Part shown: positions 44,680 through 51,780 of the stretch, piece after piece
Numbering within the stretch: position 1 is the first letter of the stretch
Layout of the letters: the number at the start of each line of letters is the position of its first letter
NCBI GenBank assembly: GCA_036387335.1
Contig: DASVTZ010000205.1
Span: 1-51,780, forward strand
DNA length: 51,780 nucleotides
Source of the DNA: Longimicrobium sp.
GTDB taxonomy: Bacteria > Gemmatimonadota > Gemmatimonadetes > Longimicrobiales > Longimicrobiaceae
Direction: 5' to 3'
Position numbers and translations under genes: made by a program
The notes under the pieces: model-generated
Database searches by the model: none
Seen by the model: only the letters and a program-made list of their open reading frames with translations
Told to the model about the DNA's origin: nothing

Positions 44680-45720
44680 CTAGCGCGCGGCGGCCAGCGG
44701 CTCCGCCATCTCCCGCCCGATCGCCTCGGCGATGGTGCCGATCTGGTCCATCAGCGTGTCGAACTGGTCCGGGAAGAGCGACTGCGCCCCGTCGGACATG
44801 GCGCGCTCCGGGTCCGGGTGCACCTCGATCATCAGCCCGTCCGCGCCCGCTGCGACGGCGGCGCGCGCCATGGGGATCACCTTGGCGCGCAGCCCCGTGC
44901 CGTGGCTGGGGTCCGCGATGATGGGGAGGTGCGAGAGCGACTTCACCACCGGGATGGCGGTGAGGTCCAGCAGGTTGCGCGTGTGCGTGTCGAAGCCCTT
45001 CACCCCGCGCTCGCACAGGATCACCTTGCCGTTCCCCTCGGCAAGGATGTACTCGGCGGACATCAGCAGGTCCTTGACCGTGGCCGCCATGCCGCGCTTG
45101 AGCAGGATCGGCTTGCCGCTGCGGCCGGCGCGGCGCAGCAGCGAGAAGTTCTGCATGTTGCGCGCGCCGATCTGGATGATGTCCGCGTGCTCGGCCACCA
45201 GATCCAGGCTCTCGGGGTCCACCGCCTCGGTGACGATCGCCATCCCCGTCTCCTCGCGGGCGCGGTCCAGCAGGCGCAGCCCCGGCTCGCCGAGCCCCTG
45301 GAAGGCGTACGGCGAGGTGCGCGGCTTGAAGGCGCCGCCGCGCAGGATGGTGGCCCCCGCCGCGCTGAGCCGGCGGGCGACGCTCAGGATCTGCGCCTCG
45401 CTCTCCACGGCGCACGGCCCGGCCATCACCACCACCTCGTTGCCGCCGATGCGGGTGCCGTTGTCCAGCGTGATGATGGTGGGCTCCTCCCGCCACTCGC
45501 GCGACACCTGCTTGTACGGCTGCGAGACGTGGATCACCTCCATCACGCCCGAGAGCGACTCCAGCCGGTCCGCGTTGACCTTGCCGTCGTTCCCCACCAG
45601 CCCGATGGCGGTGCGCTGCTTGCCGGGCATGGGGCGCGCCTCGTAGCCCATCTCTTCCATCATGTCGACGACGCCCTGGATGTCCTCGGGGGTCGCATCG
45701 TGTCTCATCACGACCAGCAT
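44680..45720 (-). CDS. aroF: 3-deoxy-7-phosphoheptulonate synthase
   Basis: 346 residues. An N-terminal ferredoxin-like/ACT-like domain (about 1-70, LVVMRHDATPEDIQGV) precedes the TIM barrel with KPRTSPYAFQGLG, a GARNMQNF stretch, ILLKRGMAATVKDLLMSAEYI and VIPMARAAVAAGADGLMIEVHP-type sequence. This is the short AroA-beta/T. maritima-type DAHP synthase: it condenses PEP and erythrose-4-phosphate, the first shikimate step. The N-terminal domain is the likely site of feedback regulation. It leads a long minus-strand operon that runs on through yraN and the Moco genes to the ABC pair. Confidence 0.93.
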   Translation of the reverse strand: MLVVMRHDATPEDIQGVVDMMEEMGYEARPMPGKQRTAIGLVGNDGKVNADRLESLSGVMEVIHVSQPYKQVSREWREEPTIITLDNGTRIGGNEVVVMAGPCAVESEAQILSVARRLSAAGATILRGGAFKPRTSPYAFQGLGEPGLRLLDRAREETGMAIVTEAVDPESLDLVAEHADIIQIGARNMQNFSLLRRAGRSGKPILLKRGMAATVKDLLMSAEYILAEGNGKVILCERGVKGFDTHTRNLLDLTAIPVVKSLSHLPIIADPSHGTGLRAKVIPMARAAVAAGADGLMIEVHPDPERAMSDGAQSLFPDQFDTLMDQIGTIAEAIGREMAEPLAAAR

Positions 45721-45768
45721 GGCCGGCTCGTCAGTTCGGGTTGCTTCGCTCGATGCACTTCCGCACGC

Positions 45769-45797
45769 AATCTACCCGCGCCGCGACCGAACGTCCA
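45769..45797 (-). promoter_or_regulatory. Candidate promoter of the aroF-yraN-Moco operon
   Basis: On the minus strand, TGGACG (45792-45797) and TAGATT (45769-45774) with a 17-bp spacer, about 50-75 nt before the aroF start. Confidence 0.4.
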
Positions 45798-45821
45798 CCG
45801 GCAGGAACGGAAAAACAGATG

Positions 45822-45910
45822 GCCTCACACAGAGCCACAGAGGAACCTGCAAGAACACCGGGAGAGGTTCTCCGTGTTCTCGCTTTACCCTCTGTGTCTC
45901 TGTGTGAGGC
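45822..45910. repeat. Family A hairpin repeat, copy 3
   Basis: GCCTCACACAGAGCCACAG on the left pairs with CTCTGTGTCTCTGTGTGAGG on the right, with a loop of about 45 nt. It closely matches copy 1. It begins just upstream of the aroF promoter and ends 16 nt before the stop of the M15 peptidase gene, which is read from the same strand. Confidence 0.8.
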
Positions 45911-45925
45911 TTTTTGGAGGCGCGG

Positions 45926-46954
45926 CTACCAGCGCGAAAAGGTGCCGCGCGCGTCGATGTGGATGAACGGTCCGTGGGCGCCGTTGTCCGGGTACACGCC
46001 GGCGCCGCCCTTGAGCTCGGGATAGCGCTCCTCCACGCGGTCCACGGCCCGGCGGATCACCATCACGTCGTCCGTGTCGCGGCGGCCGTCGCCGTTCAGG
46101 TCGTCCATGTAGCCGTCGCGGTCGTTGTCGATCCACATGTCCGACGCGTCGCCGTAGGTGTGGCGGCTGAGGAGGGCACGTCCCTGTTCGAGGCCCTGCA
46201 CGTTGTACGCGGGGGTGCGGAAGCCGCTCATCACCGCCACGTTCTCCGCGCGCACGCCCATCGCGTTCAGCTCCTGCATCACCAGCTCCAGCTTGTCGAT
46301 GAGGCGCATGTCCAGCGCCAGGTACTTGGGCCACACGCCGAACTGGTCCTTGGTGAGGAAGTTCCGCAGGCGGAAGTGCGTGGACACCTGCAGGTCCTGG
46401 TTCTCGGGCGTCACCTCGATGAAGCCGGAGGGCGGCGCGTACGCGTCCACGATCCCATCCGTCTCCGTCTCGTACGCCCCGATGCGGTAGCCGTTCAGGT
46501 AGCCGCCGCGCTTCTCCGAGAAGGGGACCAGCGTGATGACCTGCAGCTCGTTCATCACCTGCTGGATGCCCGGCGCGCTCAGCGACAGCCGGTAGATGCC
46601 GGGGTCGGCGGGGGCGACCAGTCCGACGGCCAGCTTCGCCTCGCCGCCCAGGATGCCGGTGCGGACGGGGGTCACCGGGAGCCAGCGGTAGACGGCCTCG
46701 GGCGCGGGCTCCGCCGTCCACTCGATGGGGAGGCTCAGCGGCCGGCGCGGGTCGGTCGTGACCACCCGCAGCGCGCCGCTGCGCCCGAACGCCTGCTGTC
46801 CCAGCCGCACGGCGGCGTCCGGATCGGGACGCGCGGCGGCTTCGCTGCTCCAGGTAACCGGCGCAAGCGAGCGCGCCGGCGGCGACATCCCCAGTGCGGC
46901 GGCGGCTGCGGCAATGGCGGCGGGGACGGCGAGGGCACGAACCGGAACGGGCAT
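45926..46954 (-). CDS. M15/MepK-like metallopeptidase with Ca-loop insertion
   Basis: 342 residues. A signal peptide (about 1-30) leads to a beta-rich N-terminal region of ~170 residues. The C-terminal zinc-peptidase domain has the DUF882/MepK ligand pattern: His264 and Asp271 in SRHTYGDASDMWI and His332 in FIHIDARG. Between these ligands, residues about 275-295 hold two DxDxDG-type loops (DNDRDGYMDD and DLNGDGRRDTDD) like EF-hand or dockerin calcium sites. It probably cuts peptidoglycan cross-links in the periplasm, perhaps in a Ca2+-dependent way; that last point is inference. An AGGAG is placed before the ATG at 46954. Confidence 0.82.
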   Translation of the reverse strand: MPVPVRALAVPAAIAAAAAALGMSPPARSLAPVTWSSEAAARPDPDAAVRLGQQAFGRSGALRVVTTDPRRPLSLPIEWTAEPAPEAVYRWLPVTPVRTGILGGEAKLAVGLVAPADPGIYRLSLSAPGIQQVMNELQVITLVPFSEKRGGYLNGYRIGAYETETDGIVDAYAPPSGFIEVTPENQDLQVSTHFRLRNFLTKDQFGVWPKYLALDMRLIDKLELVMQELNAMGVRAENVAVMSGFRTPAYNVQGLEQGRALLSRHTYGDASDMWIDNDRDGYMDDLNGDGRRDTDDVMVIRRAVDRVEERYPELKGGAGVYPDNGAHGPFIHIDARGTFSRW

Positions 46955-47112
46955 GGAAGGCTCCTGCGGGGGGTGTGCGGCGGATGAAGCGGGTGCGGGC
47001 CGGAGGCGGCCCGCCGGGGTGGCGGACGCGGCCGGGCGCGGAGTAGATTTGGCTGTCCAACGGGATGGAGACAAAGGTAGGCAGTCTCCACCCTGCCCGT
47101 CAAGCCAACCGT

Positions 47113-48714
47113 ATGTTCCCGGCCCACATGCGCGATCCGAGCGACCTCTCCGCACCCCGTCCCCGCGCCGCCCTGGTGATCCTGGACGGGTGGGGGCTGC
47201 GCGAGCCCGCGGACGACAACGCGGTGACGGTGGCGAACGCCCCCACCTGGCGCCACCTGTGGGAGGAGGGCGACTATCCTCGTGCCCGCCTCACCACGCA
47301 CGGCCCGGCCGTGGGGCTGCCGCCGGGGCAGATGGGGAACAGCGAGGTCGGCCACCTGAACCTGGGCGCCGGCCGCGTCGTCATGCAGTCGCTGCAGCGC
47401 ATCGCCACCGCCATCGAGACGGGGGAGTTCGCGGCCAACGAGGCGTTCCTCCACGTGATCCGCGGGGTCAAGGAGCGCGGGGCCACTCTGCACCTGATCG
47501 GCCTCATCGGCCCGGGCGGGGTGCACGCGGTGGACGAGCACCTGCTGGCGCTCTGCGAACTGGCGGATCGCGAGCAGGTCCCGAACGTGCGCGTCCACGT
47601 CTTCCTGGACGGCCGCGACACGCCGCCGCGCTCGGGGCGCGACTACCTGACGGAGCTCTTTGGAAGGGTGGGGGAGCGGGGCGCGTGCCGCGTGGCCACC
47701 CTCTGCGGCCGCTACTGGGCGATGGACCGCGACCGCCGCTGGGACCGTGTGGAGCGTGCGTACCGCGCGATGGTGTACGGCGAGGGCCTCCCCATCCGCG
47801 ATCCCATCGAGGCGATCGAGGATGCGTACGAGACGGGCGAGACGGACGAGTTCGTGAACCCGCGCGTGCTGATGGATGCCAGCGGCGCGCCCGTGGGCCT
47901 GATGCGCGACGGCGACGGCGCCATCTTCTTCAACTTCCGCGCGGACCGCGCCCGCCAGCTCTCCCGCGCCCTCGCCGACCCGAACTTCACGGAGTTCGAC
48001 CGCGGACCGGGCGCGCCGCGCATCGAGCTCGTCACCATGACACAGTACGACGAGGAGTACCCGTTCCCCGCGGCCTTCCCCCCGCAGCCGCTGCAGGACA
48101 AGCTGAGCGACGTGCTGGCGGCGCACGGCCTGGCCTCCTTTCGCACGGCGGAAACGGAGAAGTACCCGCACGTCACCTACTTCTTCAACGGCGGTGCCGA
48201 AGACCCTCCCCCCGGCGAGGACCGCCGCCTGGTGCAGTCCCCCAAGGTGGCCACCTACGACCTGCAGCCTGAGATGAGCGAGCCGGAGGTGGCGCGCGGT
48301 CTGGTGGAGGCGATCCGGTCGATGAAGTACGACGTGCTGGTGTGCAACTTCGCCAATCCGGACATGGTGGGGCACACGGGTGTGATGGAAGCCGCGGTGC
48401 GCGCCGTGGAGGCGGTGGACGAGGGCCTGGGCCAGGTGCTGGCCGCCTGCCGCGAGACGGGTACCACCCTCCTGGTGACCGCCGACCACGGCAACTGCGA
48501 GCAGATGTGGGACCCCACCACCAACGGCCCCCATACGGCACACACCACCAATCCGGTCGGCATCATACTGGTGGAGCCGGAGGGCCGCCGCACCGCCACC
48601 GCCCTCCACGACGGCGCCCTGTGCGACGTGGCCCCCACCATCCTCGGCCTCATCGGCGTCCCGCAGCCCGCGGCGATGACGGGCCGGGATCTGCGGGGAA
48701 CAGAAGTGCGTTAG
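47113..48714 (+). CDS. gpmI: 2,3-bisphosphoglycerate-independent phosphoglycerate mutase
   Basis: 533 residues from 47113 (ATG 47128 is also possible; no clear ribosome site marks either). AALVILDGWGLRE with the metal Asp, QMGNSEVGHLNLGAGR with the phospho-acceptor Ser77, the VFLDGRDTPPRSG stretch, FFNFRADRARQLS, NFANPDMVGHTGVMEAA and TADHGNCEQM are all present. It interconverts 3- and 2-phosphoglycerate in glycolysis using two Mn2+. The stop codon TAG lies within the first octamers of array E4, so the repeat has contributed the 3' end of the gene. Confidence 0.95.
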   Translation: MFPAHMRDPSDLSAPRPRAALVILDGWGLREPADDNAVTVANAPTWRHLWEEGDYPRARLTTHGPAVGLPPGQMGNSEVGHLNLGAGRVVMQSLQRIATAIETGEFAANEAFLHVIRGVKERGATLHLIGLIGPGGVHAVDEHLLALCELADREQVPNVRVHVFLDGRDTPPRSGRDYLTELFGRVGERGACRVATLCGRYWAMDRDRRWDRVERAYRAMVYGEGLPIRDPIEAIEDAYETGETDEFVNPRVLMDASGAPVGLMRDGDGAIFFNFRADRARQLSRALADPNFTEFDRGPGAPRIELVTMTQYDEEYPFPAAFPPQPLQDKLSDVLAAHGLASFRTAETEKYPHVTYFFNGGAEDPPPGEDRRLVQSPKVATYDLQPEMSEPEVARGLVEAIRSMKYDVLVCNFANPDMVGHTGVMEAAVRAVEAVDEGLGQVLAACRETGTTLLVTADHGNCEQMWDPTTNGPHTAHTTNPVGIILVEPEGRRTATALHDGALCDVAPTILGLIGVPQPAAMTGRDLRGTEVR

Positions 48715-48734
48715 TGCGTTAGTGCGTAAGTGCG
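48705..48734. repeat. Octamer array E4 (AGTGCGTT), overlapping the gpmI stop
   Basis: Nearly four AGTGCGTT units, the first of which is coding and supplies the last codons of gpmI. It is the inverted partner of E5 at 49003; the pair brackets family F and C elements. Confidence 0.85.
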
Positions 48735-48774
48735 GGCCCCCTCCCCGCTCGTTCCGACAACCTGGGGGAGGGGC
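48734..48774. repeat. Family F G/C-run hairpin, copy 2
   Basis: GGCCCCCTCCCCGCTCGTTCC then CCTGGGGGAGGGGC; the C-run pairs with the G-run. It shares landmarks with the copy at 13068. It could double as the gpmI terminator but has no T tract. Confidence 0.65.
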
Positions 48775-48801
48775 GCACGGATGGGTTCGTGCTCGATTTT
48801 C

Positions 48802-48998
48802 TGTCATCCTGAGCGACGCGCCTCTCCGTCCTCTCCCGTGCTCCATCCTGCGGCGCGGAGCGAAGGATCTACTGTGCGTACCGAGGGCACAGCTACGCTG
48901 CGCGGTCCCCGGCCCGGCTCCGGCTACATCCTTCGATCGTCGCAGCAGGCTGGAGCGCACCGCGTGGGGTCGGCCGGGCGCTTCTCTCAGGACGACCA
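48802..48998. repeat. Family C MITE-like element, copy 3
   Basis: TGTCATCCTGAG at 48802 and CTCAGGACGAC (48986-48996), with one mismatch in the terminal repeat. The interior has the shared GAAGGATCTACTGTGCGT block, in the same orientation as copy 1. Confidence 0.78.
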
Positions 48999-49002
48999 CA
49001 AG

Positions 49003-49034
49003 CGCACTAACGCACTAACGCACTCACGCACTTC
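49003..49034. repeat. Octamer array E5 (CGCACTAA/CGCACTCA)
   Basis: Four CGCACTNN-type units followed by CTTCCGTCCC, the same edge sequence seen after E2 at 8742. It closes the repeat island that fills the 464-nt gap between gpmI and the barrel gene. Confidence 0.82.
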
Positions 49035-49178
49035 CGTCCCTCGCACCCAACTCCGCCCACCGCAGCGTCTTGCGCGCCCAGTGGAACAAACGGTAGCTTG
49101 CCCCGCCTATAACGGTCCCGTGACGGCCGCCGTCCGGGGCCGTTGGCGTATAGAAAACAAACCTTCTCCGTCATCCCG

Positions 49179-49898
49179 ATGAACCGACTCTCGCGGACCT
49201 TGCTTCCCGCGCTCGCGCTGCTCGCCCTGGCCGCCGGCGCCGCGCAGGCGCAGACCGTGCCCTCCCCATTCCGCTACATCGATAAAAAGTCGTCGGTGGA
49301 AGTCACGGGCGGCTACCTGTTCACCGATCCCGAGCTGGCCGTCAACGACTCCATCACGGCGGAGTTCGGGCCGCGCTCGGCGCCCATGATCACGGCGCGC
49401 TACAACCGCCGCTTCGGCGGGCCGATCTCGGGGAACGTGGCGCTCAGCTTCGTCCCCAGCGAGCGCAGGGTGATCTCGGCGGCCGAGGGGCAGGACTCGT
49501 CGTTCGTGGGCGTCATCGACACGGGCGAAACGGTGAGCGCGCCCATCGCGATGCTGGAGGCCGGCGTCCGCTTCCACCTCACCGGCGACCGCACCTGGCG
49601 CGGCCTGGCGCCGTACCTGATGGGCACCGGCGGCGTCGCCGCGGAGATCGGCGGCGCGGAGGGCGGGGAGAAGGATCTGCCCGACGACGAGCGCTTCGAC
49701 TTCGGCCCCGCCTTTGCGGTAGGCGCCGGCACCGGAATCGACTGGTTTCCCACGCCGCGCTTCTCGCTGCGCACGGAGCTGAGCTACCGGATCTGGCGGC
49801 TCGCGGTGCCCGAAGGCTTCGCGGCCAACCGCAACGCAGACATCAACGAGTGGAACGGCAACGCCGGGGTGAGCGTCGGGGCGGCGTTCCACTTCTGA
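49179..49898 (+). CDS. Small outer-membrane beta-barrel protein
   Basis: 239 residues. A signal peptide (AQAQ cleavage near 24) is followed by alternating strands typical of an eight- to ten-stranded barrel (VEVTGGYLF, PMITARYNRRF, VALSFVPSE, LEAGVRFHL, APYLMGTGG, AVGAGTGIDWF, FSLRTELSYRIW) and a C-terminal GAAFHF ending in Phe, the usual outer-membrane insertion signal. It is probably an OmpA/OmpW-like surface barrel; no enzymatic motif is seen. The BON-domain gene follows after 17 nt, probably in one transcript. Confidence 0.75.
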   Translation: MNRLSRTLLPALALLALAAGAAQAQTVPSPFRYIDKKSSVEVTGGYLFTDPELAVNDSITAEFGPRSAPMITARYNRRFGGPISGNVALSFVPSERRVISAAEGQDSSFVGVIDTGETVSAPIAMLEAGVRFHLTGDRTWRGLAPYLMGTGGVAAEIGGAEGGEKDLPDDERFDFGPAFAVGAGTGIDWFPTPRFSLRTELSYRIWRLAVPEGFAANRNADINEWNGNAGVSVGAAFHF

Positions 49899-49915
49899 CC
49901 CGCACGGAGGGGCGC

Positions 49916-50404
49916 ATGGCTCAGGAGTTCAACCCGTTCGACCTTACGGACATGACCGACGACGAGATCTACGACGTCGTCGTGCAGCACCTCGGCGAGT
50001 ATCCCGAGCTGGACATGGGGTGGATCAACGTCTCCGTGCAGGGCGGCCGCGTGACGCTCTCCGGCCGCGTCTCCAGCGACGGCGAGGCATCCATCGCCGC
50101 GCAGGCGCTGACGGACGTGGTGGGCGTCGCCGAGCTGGACAACCAGTTGATCGTGGACGAGCTGCACCGCGGCGAGGCCCCCGAAGCTGCCGACGACGCC
50201 TTCGTGCAGGACGTTGAGGTGGACGACCAGCTGGGCGAGCCCGACCTCCACTACCAGTCGGACACGGCGGGCCACCTGATGGAGGACCTGGAGCAGCAGA
50301 CCTACGGCACCCACGACGCCGGTCTCGCCGCCGAGGAGGGCATCCCCTACGAGCCCCCCACCCGCCCCGTCCCCGACGGCTACGGCAGCCGCGAAGACCA
50401 CTGA
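49916..50404 (+). CDS. BON-domain protein
   Basis: 162 residues with GGAGGGG before the ATG. A single BON domain spans about 14-80 (DDEIYDVVVQHLGEYPELD, WINVSVQGGRVTLSGRV, VGVAELDNQLIVDEL). BON domains are found in OsmY-like stress proteins and bind phospholipid or other surfaces. The C-terminal half (about 85-162) is acidic and looks disordered. No signal peptide is seen, so the cellular site is uncertain. It is convergent with a second BON-domain gene at 50848, across a terminator and a composite repeat. Confidence 0.85.
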   Translation: MAQEFNPFDLTDMTDDEIYDVVVQHLGEYPELDMGWINVSVQGGRVTLSGRVSSDGEASIAAQALTDVVGVAELDNQLIVDELHRGEAPEAADDAFVQDVEVDDQLGEPDLHYQSDTAGHLMEDLEQQTYGTHDAGLAAEEGIPYEPPTRPVPDGYGSREDH

Positions 50405-50406
50405 CG

Positions 50407-50447
50407 AAAACCGGGCCCCGGCTGAAGAGCCGGGGCCCGGTTTTGTT
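50407..50447. terminator. Strong terminator after the BON-domain gene
   Basis: A perfect 17-bp stem (50407-50423 with 50428-50444) with a 4-nt loop; the left arm starts AAAACC and the right arm ends GGTTTT followed by GTTT. The A/T-symmetric arms could stop transcription from both sides. Confidence 0.9.
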
Positions 50448-50460
50448 TCCGGGTGCCCAG

Positions 50461-50490
50461 GGGGTGGTCCGGGGTGGCCCGGGGTGGCCC
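50461..50490. repeat. Three 10-bp tandem repeats (GGGGTGGCCC)
   Basis: Three copies of GGGGTGGCCC, the first reading GGGGTGGTCC, placed directly before the composite repeat at 50493. Confidence 0.75.
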
Positions 50491-50492
50491 GG

Positions 50493-50814
50493 GCGAGTAA
50501 ACTCGCGGCAACAACCGCACAAAGTCCGCCTGCGCGGACTCGCGGGTGAGATCCATTTCCTAAGCGGATGTCCTGTAGGGGCGCGATTCATCGCGCCCAC
50601 CCTTGCCCCGTCCTCGATGTCCGCGGCACCCACCGAATTCCGTAGGGGCAGCCCCACGTGGCTGCCCGTGCTCTGCCATGCGCCGCGACCTGCCCCCCGG
50701 AGCGAATGAATTGGCGGCTGGAACCACGCGAAATTCGCCGTCGCGGATTGGCTTCGGTCCCCAGACGGCTTCAGCCGTCTTCGCGTGTTTCCAGCCGGGG
50801 GCTTCAGCCCCCGG
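50493..50814. repeat. Composite B-D-D-B intergenic element, copy 2
   Basis: The same order as at 39781: GCGAGTAAACTCGC and an AGTCCGC/GCGGACT hairpin (50493-50555); D unit 50575-50598 (GCGCGATTCATCGCGC core); D unit 50642-50670; then GCGAATGAATTGGC, an AATTCGC hairpin, GACGGCTTCAGCCGTC and a CCGGGGGCTTCAGCCCCCGG hairpin ending at 50814. It fills the gap between convergent BON-domain genes; no gene seen. Confidence 0.75.
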
Positions 50815-50847
50815 CGTCTCAGCCTCCGGGCAATACGGCGCCCGGCT

Positions 50848-51780
50848 TCACCCACCCCCTGACCCATGCCCCCCCGCCGACTGCGGCACCACGTCCCCAT
50901 GCGGATCGTGGGGGAGGTCGGTGCGCACGTTCAGGGAGTTGACCACCCCGTGCACACCGGGCGTCTCCCACGCGTCGTCCCAGGCGTAGCGGGCCTCCAT
51001 GAAGTCGCCCACCTCGCCGGTGAGCGTCACCACCCCGTCCTCCACCTCCACGTTGATGCGGCTGGCGTCCACCCAGCGGTCCTGCTGGAGGCGCGAGCGC
51101 ACCGCGTGCAGCACCTGGTCGTCGGACAGGTCGTCATCCGGCCCGGAGTAGCCGTAGCCCATCGTGTCCATCCCGCGGCGCTGCGACGGCTGATTGTACT
51201 CGGGGTGGCGGCTGTACGCTTCCTCGGGCATGAAGGGCCCACGCGCGTAGCCGGCGTACCCGCCATCGTACCCGCGCCCGCCGCCGTACCCGCCCCCCAG
51301 CCCGCCGCCGCGCGCGCCGAAGCCGCCGTACCCGGCATCGTAGCCGCCGAACGCGCCGCGCGAGACGCCGCCCATGAACGAGCCGCCGTAGTCCACGTCG
51401 TAGCGGCCCATGTCCAGCCCGTAGTCGGCGCCGTAGCCGCCGTACCCGCGCCCGGCCGCGCCGCGGAAGCCGCCGTAATTGCCGGCCTCGTAGTCGCCGC
51501 CGAACGCGCCGCGCTGGAAGTCGCCGTAGCCGCTGCCGCCGTCATACCCGCGCGGGCCGCGTGCGAACCCGCGCCTGAACTGCTGGTCGTAGCCCTGCGG
51601 CGTGAACCCCCGCGCGTACCCCTGGCGGTTGACCCCGGACCCGAAGCCGCCGGAGTAGCCGCCCTGGAAGCGCTCGTCCTGCCCAGCGAGGTCGTCGTCG
51701 TCGCGCCCGTACCCCGCGCTCGCGCCACCCTCGGCCCCGATGAAGGTGCCGCCGCCGAAGCCCTGCCCGTACCCGCCGCC
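50848..51780 (-). CDS. BON-domain protein with long Gly/Tyr/Arg-rich region (5' end outside window)
   Basis: At least 310 residues are visible; the frame is open to the right edge, so the start lies beyond 51780. The last ~115 residues hold a BON domain (SDDQVLHAVRSRLQQDRWVD, INVEVEDGVVTLTGEV, VHGVVNSLNVRTDLP) and a Gly/Ser tail. Before it, ~190 visible residues are low-complexity with many GGYGG, RGYGG and GGFG motifs, interspersed Asp and Arg, and very few aliphatic residues. The composition resembles prion-like or phase-separating regions. The ATG at 51411 is internal and not the likely start. Related BON proteins with GY-rich leaders are known in other phyla; function unclear. Confidence 0.72.
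   Translation of the reverse strand, partial: GGGYGQGFGGGTFIGAEGGASAGYGRDDDDLAGQDERFQGGYSGGFGSGVNRQGYARGFTPQGYDQQFRRGFARGPRGYDGGSGYGDFQRGAFGGDYEAGNYGGFRGAAGRGYGGYGADYGLDMGRYDVDYGGSFMGGVSRGAFGGYDAGYGGFGARGGGLGGGYGGGRGYDGGYAGYARGPFMPEEAYSRHPEYNQPSQRRGMDTMGYGYSGPDDDLSDDQVLHAVRSRLQQDRWVDASRINVEVEDGVVTLTGEVGDFMEARYAWDDAWETPGVHGVVNSLNVRTDLPHDPHGDVVPQSAGGHGSGGG

Noticed and set aside
44333-45768. A Moco riboswitch ahead of the mob/moe genes
   Set aside because: mobA starts within the end of yraN, which follows aroF by 4 nt, so no leader region exists there.

Overview
The window is about 51.8 kb of GC-rich bacterial chromosome. Genes are packed tightly, often with 4-nt start/stop overlaps, and are separated by intergenic patches dense in repeats. 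The gene set points to an aerobic diderm with an outer membrane. It includes a SusC/SusD pair, another TonB-dependent receptor, a barrel-less plug protein, an OmpA-like small barrel, many lipoproteins, and GGDEF and sigma-54 signalling. This mix, with the very high GC, fits Gemmatimonadota, probably near Longimicrobium. That assignment is inference from style of content; no search was run.

Layout. A 5S rRNA with its terminator opens the window, as the tail of an rRNA operon lying to the left. Next come an S41 protease, an ECF sigma factor, its zinc-finger anti-sigma and a secretin-N-like lipoprotein (0.3-3.2 kb). A GAF-GGDEF protein and an NtrC-type sigma-54 activator diverge at 3.2-6.0 kb. 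A minus-strand operon ruvX-mltG-thiE (6.3-8.4 kb) is followed by a second minus-strand operon: response regulator, REC-GGDEF, ligA and a V4R-like protein (8.8-13.0 kb). Trehalose-phosphate synthase, a DUF3343 mini-gene and tyrS lead to the SusC/SusD locus (16.9-21.6 kb). Then come folK, a lipoprotein, a YbdK-like ligase and aroB, an RluA-type pseudouridine synthase, a 35-codon upstream ORF coupled to a barrel-less TonB plug protein, a GNAT enzyme and a UvrD/PcrA helicase (to 30.4 kb).

The right half holds an acyl-CoA synthetase; a 1034-residue NYN-nuclease/LOTUS protein with long RG/Ala-Pro-rich disordered segments, overlapped by a 3-methyladenine DNA glycosylase gene; a large TonB receptor; and an inositol-phosphatase-family enzyme. 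A minus-strand run follows: DAHP synthase, YraN, MobA, MobB, MoeA, an ABC membrane protein and its ATPase. After that are an M15 peptidase with Ca-loop-like insertions, phosphoglycerate mutase, a small outer-membrane barrel and two BON-domain proteins. The last BON protein carries a long Gly/Tyr/Arg-rich region and runs off the right end.

The most unusual layer is intergenic. At least six repeat families recur: (A) long CACAGAG-type hairpins whose two arms change together; (B) strings of small hairpins; (C) ~195-bp elements with TGTCATCCTGAG inverted termini; (D) short GTAGGGGC palindromes; (E) octamer (CACTCACG/AGTGCGTT) arrays; and (F) G/C-run hairpins. They combine in fixed orders. B-D-D-B composites occur at 39.8 and 50.5 kb, C is flanked by inverted E arrays at 8.4 and 48.7 kb, and C sits inside B at 27.9 kb. 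No tRNA, CRISPR array, transposase, integrase or prophage gene was seen.
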